From CAZBQG01 sp964493945 (GTDB lineage Bacteria > Pseudomonadota > Alphaproteobacteria > Rhodospirillales > UBA2165): a DNA stretch of 63,281 nt. The position numbers were made by a program, and so were the translations under genes. The notes beneath the pieces were generated by a model, which was not told the DNA's origin, ran no database searches, and saw only the letters and a list, made by a program, of their open reading frames with translations. The DNA lies in NCBI GenBank assembly GCA_964493945.1, contig CAZBQG010000001.1:1-63281 (forward strand). Reading direction: 5' to 3'. Shown piece after piece: positions 26,488 through 35,758 of the stretch. Within the stretch, counting starts at the first letter, position 1, and every line of letters starts with the position of its first letter.

Positions 26488-26518
26488 AAAAAAGACCCAG
26501 GCATTGCCTGGGCCTTTC
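26488..26518. terminator. Bidirectional intrinsic terminator
   Basis: CCCAGGC at 26496-26502 pairs perfectly with GCCTGGG at 26506-26512 around a three-base loop. A run of A lies to the left, which becomes T8 on the minus strand, and CCTTTCT lies to the right. It sits between the stops of the permease operon and the converging binding-protein gene, and is stronger for the minus strand. It is the clearest intrinsic terminator I see in the window. Confidence 0.88.
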
Positions 26519-26537
26519 TATCGCTAAATAGTTGTTC

Positions 26538-27578
26538 CTAGCTGCCGCCCTTTGGCTTGGGAGGCGCTTGCAGGAAATAGCCTTTTTCGCGCAGGGTTTC
26601 GCTCAACAGATCCCTGGCGACGAATTTTTCGATGTCGGGCATGGGCTTGTCTTTTTTCCACAAGCCGCGCTTGATCATGCGCTTCATGCGTCCGGAGAAA
26701 AGCTTCTCGAACAGGCCGGCCGGAATGTCCGGGGAATATTGATCGTGAATTTCCTGCCAGACGATGGTCGCCTGCTTGCGGTCCTTGATGCCGAATTCCT
26801 TCATGATAATGCCGACCGAGCCATCTTTGTTGGTGCGCAGATATTCGATGGAACTGGCTATGGCGCGGATGAATTTTTTGACCGTACCCCGGTTCTTTTG
26901 AAGGAAGCTGGCCCGGGTCCAGAAGCTGCCGCCGACGCGGGGCAAATACTGGCCGGTTTTCACCAAAATCTTGAAACCCGCCATCTTGGCCTTGGCGGCG
27001 GTAGGGAAGGAAACAAGAGCAGCCGAGATATCGCCATTGATCAGCCCGGCGATGCGGTCGGCCTCGCTCTGGAAACTGAGGACCTTGTAATCGCGCCCCA
27101 CCTCCAAATTGAAGAAACGGCTAAGCGTGATCTCGCCTTCGTCATAATCGGCGGCCCCGGCGCGGCCATAACCGATGGTCTTGCCCTTCAGCTCCTTGAC
27201 CGATTTGATCTTGGGATCGACCACAATGGCCCATTGCGAGATGAGGGATTCGCCCACCACATAGCGCAGATCGGCGCCCATCAGCGAGGCCTGAGATCCG
27301 CCGCCAGGAATGGGGAGAAAGTCGATATTGCCGGAAATCCCGGCGGTCACCAAGGCCTTGCCGGTCATGGCGATGGCCTCGGCATCCAGACCTTCTTTTT
27401 TGAAGAAGCCCTTATCGATGGCGATATAGAGCGGAACGTGGAAACCGCTGCCGCTGAGGGTGCGTCCCACCTTGATCTTGGTTTGCGCCTGAACCGTGGC
27501 GGTGATGGCGGAGCCGGCCATCAGCCCGGCCGAAACCACAAGGGCGAGCGCGAGCGCGAGTAGTTTTTGTCTAAACAT
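26538..27578 (-). CDS. ABC transporter substrate-binding protein, NMT1/SsuA-like
   Basis: 346-residue periplasmic binding protein with a signal peptide (LLALALALVVSAGLMAG). The mature part has the NMT1/SsuA landmarks: PLYIAIDKGFFKKEGLDAE, then GKTIGYGRAGAADYD and a late VWQEIHDQYSPD. The ATG 27578 follows AGGAGAGG. It faces the ATPase/permease operon and shares its terminator, so it is very probably that importer's receptor, transcribed from its own promoter. Ligand unknown; binders in this family take nitrate, sulfonates, pyrimidine precursors or aromatic acids. Confidence 0.9.
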   Translation of the reverse strand: MFRQKLLALALALVVSAGLMAGSAITATVQAQTKIKVGRTLSGSGFHVPLYIAIDKGFFKKEGLDAEAIAMTGKALVTAGISGNIDFLPIPGGGSQASLMGADLRYVVGESLISQWAIVVDPKIKSVKELKGKTIGYGRAGAADYDEGEITLSRFFNLEVGRDYKVLSFQSEADRIAGLINGDISAALVSFPTAAKAKMAGFKILVKTGQYLPRVGGSFWTRASFLQKNRGTVKKFIRAIASSIEYLRTNKDGSVGIIMKEFGIKDRKQATIVWQEIHDQYSPDIPAGLFEKLFSGRMKRMIKRGLWKKDKPMPDIEKFVARDLLSETLREKGYFLQAPPKPKGGS

Positions 27579-27600
27579 GATGTTCTGCCTCTCCTGGCAA

Positions 27601-27628
27601 TTGATTAACGTCAAAATTGTTGATTAAC
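27601..27628. repeat. Direct repeat TTGATTAAC upstream of the binding-protein gene
   Basis: TTGATTAAC occurs at 27601-27609 and again at 27620-27628, starts 19 bases apart, or roughly two helical turns. The pair lies 23-50 bases upstream of the binding-protein ATG on the minus strand. Two sites on one face of the helix suggest a regulator operator overlapping the promoter or leader. The regulator is not identified. Confidence 0.5.
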
Positions 27629-27780
27629 CCCGCTTTCACCAGCGGATGGCTCATTCTAATGCTTCATCCGCACAGAGTTAAAGGAAAAATTGGCGGACGC
27701 AGAGCGAATTTATCTTTCGGTTCAATTCAATTTAACGCATAACCGATAGAGCCAAATATTTCAGAACAAGGGGAGCCGAG

Positions 27781-28230
27781 ATGAACGATAAACCGGACAG
27801 CAGCACGGAATGGGCCGTGGTCAAAGCCACCAAGCCCCGCATCCGCCATACCATGATCCGCTGCAAGGACATGGACAAAAGCATCGATTTCTATACCCGC
27901 CTGTTCGGCATGACGCTTTATCGCCGGCACGACAGCGAAGGGGGCAAATACACCACCGCGTTTTTGGGGTACGGCGAAGAGCTGGAAGGCTCATGCGTAG
28001 AGCTCACTTACAATTGGGGCCAGGATGAGGACTATGAACTAGGCACGGGTTTTGGCCATCTGGCCGTCGGCGTGCCCAATATCGTGGAATTTTGCGCCAT
28101 GCTGGAGGCCGAAGGCGTCGAAATCCCCCGCCCGGTGGGGCCGTTGAAACATGGCGGGCCCAACGCATCCAACATCGCCTTCGTCAAGGACCCGGACGGC
28201 TATATGATCGAGTTGGGCGAGAGGGCCTGA
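27781..28230 (+). CDS. gloA: Lactoylglutathione lyase (glyoxalase I)
   Basis: 149-residue metal-dependent isomerase that turns the methylglyoxal-glutathione adduct into S-lactoylglutathione. All four metal ligands of GloA are in place: H23, E74 in VELTYNWG, H93 in GFGHLAVGV, and E144 in GYMIELGE. The GPLKHGG loop and FVKDPDG are also GloA-typical. A GGGGAG precedes the ATG. It is likely a single gene; the palindrome 22 bases downstream may end its transcript. Confidence 0.92.
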   Translation: MNDKPDSSTEWAVVKATKPRIRHTMIRCKDMDKSIDFYTRLFGMTLYRRHDSEGGKYTTAFLGYGEELEGSCVELTYNWGQDEDYELGTGFGHLAVGVPNIVEFCAMLEAEGVEIPRPVGPLKHGGPNASNIAFVKDPDGYMIELGERA

Positions 28231-28804
28231 GGGAGGGGATTTGTTTGGCAAGGCCGGGCGGTACCGCCCGGCCGGGGGGCGATGATGAGGCAGCAGCCGC
28301 CGCGTCAAACTTTGTCCTCGTTGCTTCGCGCCTGCGGGAAACCTGGACCCGGACGTCTTGTGGAGTCAAATTGGGGAGGGAAAACAAGGAAGTTCGGGGT
28401 CGGGTCTTGAATTGTGAATTTTGCGGCTGCCACATCGTCGTGCCCGGCCGGGCCTAGCCCGGCCATGCCAAGCAAGCTTTCTTCTTCTCGCTTTGCGCCC
28501 CCCATCCCGGCCTTCCCCCTCCAGGGGGGAAGGTGAAGAGGAGGCCCGTTCATTAATGCTTTGCTCTGGCGCGTGGAGTCTTTTTGGGTTCCCTCAGTCG
28601 CCGGGCGGGGGCATCCGCCCCCTTGGCTACGCGGCATGCGCCGCGCTCGCGCTTGCGCTCGGCCAAAACCCCGTAAGAGGGGGGCTTTGGTTTCTGCGCC
28701 GGGGCAGCGTACGGCTGGGCTTGCGCCATGCGGTAGAACCCTTTGCCTGGGTTGGAGGGGTGCGCGTGGGCTGCCCGCCGGTTAACGTTATGGCTTGGCG
28801 CCCC
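28231..28804. other. 574-base gene-free interval with several hairpins
   Basis: No credible gene is seen on either strand. A perfect 22-base palindrome lies at 28252-28273. A 9-bp stem, CCTTCCCCC at 28511-28519 with GGGGGAAGG at 28525-28533, and a 6-bp stem, GGGCGG at 28603-28608 with CCGCCC at 28615-28620, follow. The translated segment around 28490-28540 (PPSRPSPSRGEGE) is of the kind often seen as spurious ORFs in alphaproteobacterial intergenic repeats. I read it as a mosaic of intergenic repeat elements. Confidence 0.6.
28252..28273. repeat. Perfect 22-base GC-rich palindrome
   Basis: The arms GGCCGGGCGGT and ACCGCCCGGCC are exact complements. It starts 21 bases after the gloA stop, so it could form a 3' hairpin that ends or protects the gloA transcript, although no T run follows. 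Confidence 0.6.
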
Positions 28805-30394
<1,590 letters not shown>

Positions 30395-30471
30395 GTGATC
30401 CTGGGATGTTGATGGCTTAAAATTGTCCTATGATAGCCTCTGCCGTGGGCCCTGGCAAAGAGGAGAGAGAA

Positions 30472-30849
30472 ATGGAAGTCAATATCCCCGAAATTCTGGA
30501 AGAGGTGACCGAAGCCTTCTGGGGATATGAGCGCGCCCTTTTGAGCAATGACGTGGAAGCATTAAAGGATATCTTCTGGAACAGCCTCCACACGCTTCGC
30601 TATGGGCTGGGCGAGGTTCTTTATGGCCATGATGAGATCACCGCCTTTCGCAATTCCCAACGGGGCACCAAGCTGGAGCGGGAAGTCACCCGTCTGGTGG
30701 TCACCACCTATGGGCGGGACTTCGCCACGGCCAATTGCGAAACCAAACGGACTGGAGCGGATATCAAAAGCCGCCAGAGCCATACATGGGTACGCCAACC
30801 CGAAGGCTGGCGCATCGTCGCCGCCCATGTTTCCGCGCCGGGAACCTAA
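30472..30849 (+). CDS. HpxZ/AtzH-like (DUF3225) NTF2-fold protein
   Basis: 125-residue small protein of the NTF2-like fold: EVTEAFWGYERALLSNDVEAL, WNSLHTLRYGLGE, HDEITAFRNSQRG and HTWVRQPEGWRIVAAHVS. In oxalurate and s-triazine catabolism such proteins accompany amidases (HpxZ, AtzH), where AtzH acts on a diamide. No amidase is adjacent, though a C-N hydrolase lies at 15442-16476. ATG 30472 follows GAGGAGAGA. Its TAA interlocks with the stop of the converging flavin reductase on CTAA. Confidence 0.82.
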   Translation: MEVNIPEILEEVTEAFWGYERALLSNDVEALKDIFWNSLHTLRYGLGEVLYGHDEITAFRNSQRGTKLEREVTRLVVTTYGRDFATANCETKRTGADIKSRQSHTWVRQPEGWRIVAAHVSAPGT

Positions 30850-31475
30850 TCGGGCCTGGGCATGGTGAAGATATTGTCTTCGTCGATCATGGCAAAATCC
30901 AGGTAGCCGAGGCGGGCGAGCGGGCGCATTTTTCCCGCATCGATGATTCCGTCATGGATCACCTCGTCGGCCACATGGATGCCCACCACCTGTCCCAACA
31001 CAACATTGTTGGTCAGCCCTCTTTTGCTGGGCGGCAGTTGCAAAGTCTGCAAGTAATTGCATTCCAGGGCGATGGGCGAGGCCTTGACGCGGGGTGGCTT
31101 GACCTTTTCGCAAGGTGCCGCCTCCAGACCCGCCTCGGCCATCTCGTCATAGCTGGACGGCATGTGGATGGCCGTGGCGTTCATCTGATCGCGCAGATCA
31201 TAGGTGCACATATTAAAGACGAACTCACCCGTTTGTTCTGCGTTGGTCAGGCTGTCCTTGGGCTCTTCCGTGCCTTTTTTGAAGCCGTTGGGGCAATACA
31301 TGACGCAGGGCGGATCGCCGGTCAGGGCATTGAAGAAACTGAAAGGCGCCAAATTGACTTCGCCCTTCGTGCTGATGGTTGAAATCCAGCCGATGGGCCG
31401 GGGCACCACCAGCGCGTTATAGACCGAATGTTTGAAAGGCTCCGGCCGCATGCCGTCCTTGGGGTCGAAATACAT
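30846..31475 (-). CDS. Flavin reductase-like (split-barrel FMN-binding) protein
   Basis: 209-residue protein of the flavin-reductase-like domain family: VVPRPIGWISTISTKGEVNL, then APFSFFNALTGDPPCVMY, and a late IHVADEVIHDGIIDAGKMRPLARLG broken by loops. Such proteins supply reduced FMN to two-component monooxygenases or act on their own. The luciferase-like oxidoreductase at 37434 is a possible partner, but it is 6 kb away. Start ATG 31475. Confidence 0.85.
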   Translation of the reverse strand: MYFDPKDGMRPEPFKHSVYNALVVPRPIGWISTISTKGEVNLAPFSFFNALTGDPPCVMYCPNGFKKGTEEPKDSLTNAEQTGEFVFNMCTYDLRDQMNATAIHMPSSYDEMAEAGLEAAPCEKVKPPRVKASPIALECNYLQTLQLPPSKRGLTNNVVLGQVVGIHVADEVIHDGIIDAGKMRPLARLGYLDFAMIDEDNIFTMPRPD

Positions 31476-31550
31476 GATCGCTTTCCATTATTGCCGAGAA
31501 CTGCCGTATGGCGCCGATCTTAGAAGATCAACCCGCGCCGGACCAGGGGA

Positions 31551-31847
31551 TCAGGGTTTTTTATTTTCCCGTTGCTTGGCCGCCTGCTCAAAAAGAAAAT
31601 CCAGCATGGGCAGCCCGCTTTTGCCCTTTTTTTGGGTCCGTTTTTTGGAGGCTAAAGCCTTCTTGTCTTCTTTCGCCTTTTCCACCTGGGCCGGACTTAA
31701 GGGCTTGATCGGGCGTGTTGGGCGCGCCGGGCGGCGCACGATGGGGCGTGTGGGCCGGGCAATGCGCATGCGCACTGGCTGGTGCAACAATTGGGGCTCT
31801 ATGGGGGCGGACAGGATGGCCGTGGCGATCAGGGCGGAAGCAATCAT
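31551..31847 (-). CDS. Small basic Pro/Arg-rich protein, possibly exported
   Basis: 98 residues. The N-terminus (IASALIATAILSAPIEP) could be a signal peptide; the middle repeats RPTRPI and RPARP, and the C-terminal half is Lys-rich with KEDKKALASKKRTQKKGK. No family recognised. It lies 23 bases after the DMT transporter gene on the same strand and could be co-transcribed. The ribosome site is weak, so the gene call is tentative. Confidence 0.45.
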   Translation of the reverse strand: MIASALIATAILSAPIEPQLLHQPVRMRIARPTRPIVRRPARPTRPIKPLSPAQVEKAKEDKKALASKKRTQKKGKSGLPMLDFLFEQAAKQRENKKP

Positions 31848-31870
31848 CAGGCAAGCCTAGCCCAAAAAAA

Positions 31871-32782
31871 TTAAGAACCGGTTTGCGCCGCCCGGCTTTC
31901 GGCTCGGATATTGTAGAAATTTCCGGCTAACATCAAAATCGCGCCCAGCAGGATATAGGCGGAGAAAGGCTCGCCATAAAAGACTATGCCGATAACCGCG
32001 ATCATGGGCAGGCGCAGGAAATCGATGGGAATGACCAAAGTCGCGTCCGCCAGGCTGAGGGCCTGCGACATGCAGTAATGGGCGGTGACCGCGGTGAGGC
32101 CGATCACCAGGATCCATGGCAGATCGCCCCAGGCGGGCGTCACCCAGACCAGCGCCGCCGGAATGAGCCCCATCGGCCACTGGATGGCGAACATGTAGAA
32201 AACGATGGTCATGGAGCTGTCGGTCCCGGACAAGGATTTGGTCATGGCATTGGAGACGGCGAAAATCACCGCCGCCGTCAGAACGATCAGGGATCCCTCC
32301 TCGATGTCCACCAGGCCGGGGCGCAGAATGATCAGCACGCCGGCAAAGCCTAAGAGGATAACCACCAATTTCCCCAGGCTCATCTTTTCCTTCAGAAAAA
32401 TGACCGCGATCACCGCGAGCCAGATGGGAACGGTGAAATCGAGCGCAAAAACCATGGCCAGAGGGATCAATCCAACGCCGGCGATCCATAAAAGATTGGC
32501 GCCGTAATTCGCCACATTGCGCATGAAGTGAAGGCCTGGCCGCCCGCTATGCAACCGCACCCGCCCCATTCTGGCACCGATCACCAAGACGATGGCCAGG
32601 CCCACGCTGGTGCGCAAGAAAACGATCTGGAAGGGGCTCAAGGTATCGGACAGTTCGCGGGCCGCAATGGCCATGGCGAGAAAGGATAAAAGCGTTCCCG
32701 TCATCCACAGAACGGCGCCCCGGATGGAGGCGGCATCGCCCCCCTCAGAGGTGGAAAGCGATTGGGGTTCGGCGGGAGTCAT
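31871..32782 (-). CDS. DMT-superfamily (EamA) transporter, copy 1
   Basis: 303-residue membrane protein with two EamA repeats and about ten spans. Landmarks: PFQIVFLRTSVGLAIVL, then FALDFTVPIWLAVIAVIFL and the second-repeat end DFLRLPMIAVIGIVFYGEPFS. It is a close paralogue of the next gene upstream, with matching blocks throughout. Most such carriers export amino acids, nucleosides or metabolites. Start ATG 32782 lies 15 bases after the stop of copy 2. Confidence 0.9.
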   Translation of the reverse strand: MTPAEPQSLSTSEGGDAASIRGAVLWMTGTLLSFLAMAIAARELSDTLSPFQIVFLRTSVGLAIVLVIGARMGRVRLHSGRPGLHFMRNVANYGANLLWIAGVGLIPLAMVFALDFTVPIWLAVIAVIFLKEKMSLGKLVVILLGFAGVLIILRPGLVDIEEGSLIVLTAAVIFAVSNAMTKSLSGTDSSMTIVFYMFAIQWPMGLIPAALVWVTPAWGDLPWILVIGLTAVTAHYCMSQALSLADATLVIPIDFLRLPMIAVIGIVFYGEPFSAYILLGAILMLAGNFYNIRAESRAAQTGS

Positions 32783-32797
32783 GTTCTGGACCAGGAG

Positions 32798-33748
32798 CTA
32801 ATGACCGGCCTGCTGGGCGCGGCTCTCGGCTCGGATGTTGAAGTAATTTCCGGCGAAAATCAAAACCGCGCCAATCACAATGGCCGACGAGAAGGCCTCG
32901 TCATAAAACAACATGCCAATGACCACGATCATGGGCAGGCGCATGAAATCGATGGGGATGACCAGCGTGGCATCGGCAAGCGAAAGCGCCTGGGCCATAC
33001 AGTAATGTGCGGTGAGCGCCGTAACGCCGATCAAGACGATCCAGGGCAAATCATGCCAGGGCGGCGTGATCCAGACCATCGTGGCCCCCAAAATTCCGAT
33101 GGGCCACTGGATGGCGAACATATAGAAGACGATGGTGAAGGAACTGTCTGTCCTCGACAGCGCCTTGGTCATAACATTCGCCGAGGCAAACCCAACCGAG
33201 GCCCCCAAAACGGCCAGAGAGCCCAGTTCGATCTCCACCAGACCCGGGCGCAAAATAATCAGCACCCCGCCAAATCCGAATATGATCACCACCAATTTCC
33301 CCAGCGTCATTCTTTCGCGCAGGAACAGGACGGCTAAAATGGCCAACCAGATGGGAATGGTGAATTCGAGGGCGAAAACCTGGGCCAAAGGGATCAAACC
33401 GACGCCGGCGACCCATAAAAAATTGGCGCCGTAATGCACCATATTGCGCGCCAGGTGAAAGCCCAGCCAATGGGTTCTGAATTGTGCCCACTTCATTCTG
33501 GAGGCGATGGCGAGAACGATCACCAGACCGACGGAGGTGCGCAGGAAAACGATCTGAAAAGGATTTAACGTGTTCGACAATTCCCGCGCGGCGACGGCCA
33601 TGCCGACGAAGGAAAACAAGGTCCCCACCATCCATAGAACAGCGGTTCGGATTTGGGTGCTAGTGTCCTTGTCCGGGGATTCGGCCAGCTGGGTTTCGGA
33701 TGATGCCAAGGAAATGATCCAGATTGGTGGGCGGGTGGCGCCCGGCAT
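32798..33748 (-). CDS. DMT-superfamily (EamA) transporter, copy 2
   Basis: 316 residues, same fold and order of landmarks as copy 1: PFQIVFLRTSVGLVIVL, FALEFTIPIWLAILAVLFL, DFMRLPMIVVIGMLFYDEAFS. The N-terminal 35 residues are hydrophilic. This is a tandem gene duplication that has diverged. It faces away from the FAH-family gene, and an inverted repeat lies just upstream of its ATG. Confidence 0.9.
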   Translation of the reverse strand: MPGATRPPIWIISLASSETQLAESPDKDTSTQIRTAVLWMVGTLFSFVGMAVAARELSNTLNPFQIVFLRTSVGLVIVLAIASRMKWAQFRTHWLGFHLARNMVHYGANFLWVAGVGLIPLAQVFALEFTIPIWLAILAVLFLRERMTLGKLVVIIFGFGGVLIILRPGLVEIELGSLAVLGASVGFASANVMTKALSRTDSSFTIVFYMFAIQWPIGILGATMVWITPPWHDLPWIVLIGVTALTAHYCMAQALSLADATLVIPIDFMRLPMIVVIGMLFYDEAFSSAIVIGAVLIFAGNYFNIRAESRAQQAGH

Positions 33749-33750
33749 AT

Positions 33751-33777
33751 CTATACAGATTGGGCCGGTTTGTATAG
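33751..33777. promoter_or_regulatory. Inverted repeat CTATACA-N13-TGTATAG between divergent genes
   Basis: CTATACA at 33751-33757 and TGTATAG at 33771-33777 are exact complements. The site lies between the DMT copy 2 start (33748) and the FAH-family start (33827). Each arm also holds TATACA, one per strand, which could serve as -10 boxes of the two divergent promoters. Either an operator or overlapping promoters would explain it. Confidence 0.5.
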
Positions 33778-33826
33778 GCTGGCCGGCAAATCAAGAAAGC
33801 TTCAATTCAGACAGGGGAGGAATTTC

Positions 33827-34870
33827 ATGAAAATCGTTCGATTTGGGCCCGATGGGCGCACCGGCGTTCTCGATGGCGTTACCGTGGTGGATATTTCACT
33901 GGCCCGGGCCAAATATTTAGCCGAATCCGAAGGCGCAACCGATGCCCGGGCCTTGGCCGAAAGCCAGGTTCCGTCCGAACTCAGACGCTTCATCGAAGGG
34001 GGCGCAAAGGCTCTGGATGCCGCCCAACAGGCTTTGGATTACCTCTCGGGCGGCGCTTCGGATCAAAAAGGTCCGGGTGGCGAGGCGCTGACCTGCCCGG
34101 TGGGCGAAGCGGGACTTCTGGCACCCCGCCCGCTGGGATCGCGCATCGCCTGTGCCGGCGGCAATTTCGCCGATCACGCGGCGGCCATGGCGGCCCGTTC
34201 GGCGGCTAGGGGCGGGAACCTGGGTGATTTGGGCGATTCCGTCGGCGATCTCAAGGCGGCCCATGAAAAGATCCGGGCCGGCGGCATCTGGGGCTTTTGG
34301 AAAGTACACCGGGAATCACTCGCCCCCGGCGGCGAGGTGATCTATCCGGCGCGCGCCAAGCGGCTTGATTACGAAGGCGAGCCGGCCATCGTCATCGGTA
34401 AGGAAGGCAAGGACATACCGGCATCCGATATTCTCGATTATGTCTGGGGCGTCACACTGCTGGGTGATTGGTCCATCCGCCTGGCCAGCGAGGGCGGCCC
34501 ACTAAAATTTGCCACCCAGAAGAATTTCGATACCAGTTGCTCTCTGGGCCCCTGCATCACGGTGGGCGAGGCCGATCCCCTTGATATTGAAGTGGAAACC
34601 CTTGTCAATGGCGAGCGGCGCCAGCATTTCAACAGCAAAGATATGGTCTTCACTTTCGCCGAATATCTGGCCCATTTGTCGACCGATTTCACATTTTACC
34701 CGGGCGACATCATCAGCGGCGGCACGGCGGCGGGAACGGCGGCCGATTCTGCACCGCTCCTGGATGACGGAACGCCGTCGCCCGAAACATTTTTGAAGGT
34801 GGGCGATGCTGTGGAAATCAAATCCCCCTCCGTCGGCACGCTGGCGGCATCTGTTGTCGCCAAACCTTGA
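33827..34870 (+). CDS. Fumarylacetoacetate hydrolase (FAH)-family protein
   Basis: 347-residue FAH-fold enzyme. The metal site is visible as KRLDYEGEPAIVIGKEG (Glu ligands) and GVTLLGDWSIR (Asp ligand). SLGPCITVGEADP and GDIISGGTAAGTAADSAP complete the domain. Family members hydrolyse or decarboxylate ring-opened diketo acids late in aromatic catabolism. ATG 33827 follows GGGGAGG. An insertion after FADHAAAM (SAARGGNLGDLGDSVGDL) is not usual for short FAH proteins. The exact substrate is unknown. Confidence 0.87.
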   Translation: MKIVRFGPDGRTGVLDGVTVVDISLARAKYLAESEGATDARALAESQVPSELRRFIEGGAKALDAAQQALDYLSGGASDQKGPGGEALTCPVGEAGLLAPRPLGSRIACAGGNFADHAAAMAARSAARGGNLGDLGDSVGDLKAAHEKIRAGGIWGFWKVHRESLAPGGEVIYPARAKRLDYEGEPAIVIGKEGKDIPASDILDYVWGVTLLGDWSIRLASEGGPLKFATQKNFDTSCSLGPCITVGEADPLDIEVETLVNGERRQHFNSKDMVFTFAEYLAHLSTDFTFYPGDIISGGTAAGTAADSAPLLDDGTPSPETFLKVGDAVEIKSPSVGTLAASVVAKP

Positions 34871-34880
34871 ACTGAGCTGA

Positions 34881-35648
34881 TTACCGCTTGGTGCTCAGCC
34901 CCACTTCTTCATAGCCCTGCCCGGTTTCGTCCGGCCAGTTGACTGCCGTCTGATAGCTTTCCAAAGGCGCCAGGCGCTCATACCAGTCATGCACCCGGGA
35001 CCGGGTATGGGCGGCCCACATGCCGTCCTGGCCCAGGGCCAGCAGGCGGAAAAAATAAGGGGCTACGGAAATATCGGCGAGCGTAATCCTGTCGCCGGCC
35101 AACCAAGCGCCGCCACCCAGCATTTCCTCCATGCGGTCCAGGATGGATTCTATGGTGGCGTGGCATTGGTCCAATTCCGCTTGGCTCAATTCACCCCGGA
35201 TGCCCCTTCCATGCACATCCTTGTAGAATTCCAGGGGGCGGCGCGTCGCCTGATGGGCCAGTTCCTTTTCGCCCCAGCGGTTGAGAAGCTTGGGCAGGAT
35301 ATATTTCACATAGGTGGGCAGGACGATGGCCGGGAACTTGTCATCACAGAGACGCATGAATTCACGCATGCGGGCCACAAAAATAGGATCGTCCGGCTTC
35401 AAAGGTGGCCCGTCAAAGGCATCATCCACATATTCAATGATGTTGGAGGATTCGCGGATCACCTGGCCGTCATGAACCAAGGTGGGCACCACCCCGTCGG
35501 GATTGATCGCCAGATATTCAGGCTCCATCTGATCGAAGCGGAACAGGTCGATATAGCGGCTTTCCCATTCCACACCCTTTTCGGCCAGGGCCATGCGCGC
35601 CTTGACCGAACAGACTGAACTCCAGAAATGATACAGTTCGACAGTCAT
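34881..35648 (-). CDS. Glutathione S-transferase family protein, copy 1
   Basis: 255 residues. The N-terminal thioredoxin-fold domain reads VELYHFWSSVCSVKARMALAEKG, with the GSH-binding loop GVVPTLVHDG and ESSNIIEYVD; the all-helical C-domain carries GDRITLADISVAPYFF. Start ATG 35648 follows GGAGAAGAAC. It is divergent from the aryl-acid ligase gene. Roles in aromatic catabolism include thioether cleavage, isomerisation and dehalogenation; none can be chosen from sequence. Confidence 0.88.
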   Translation of the reverse strand: MTVELYHFWSSVCSVKARMALAEKGVEWESRYIDLFRFDQMEPEYLAINPDGVVPTLVHDGQVIRESSNIIEYVDDAFDGPPLKPDDPIFVARMREFMRLCDDKFPAIVLPTYVKYILPKLLNRWGEKELAHQATRRPLEFYKDVHGRGIRGELSQAELDQCHATIESILDRMEEMLGGGAWLAGDRITLADISVAPYFFRLLALGQDGMWAAHTRSRVHDWYERLAPLESYQTAVNWPDETGQGYEEVGLSTKR

Positions 35649-35758
35649 GTTCTTCTCCAAAATATTTTCTACCCCACGGAAAAAAATAGCGTGAACTAGA
35701 CGCCGCCCCTGGTTAGATTGGGCCATCAGGTCTGAATTTAACCAGGGAGGGGTTCATC

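Noticed and set aside
26532..27563. 343-codon plus-strand frame over the binding-protein gene
   Set aside because: It mirrors the SsuA-like gene, which has a signal peptide, ribosome site and family motifs; the mirror has none.
28231..28804. tRNA or small RNA gene in the gene-free interval
   Set aside because: I found no T-loop consensus or cloverleaf pairing; the hairpins look like repeats, and no promoter is evident.
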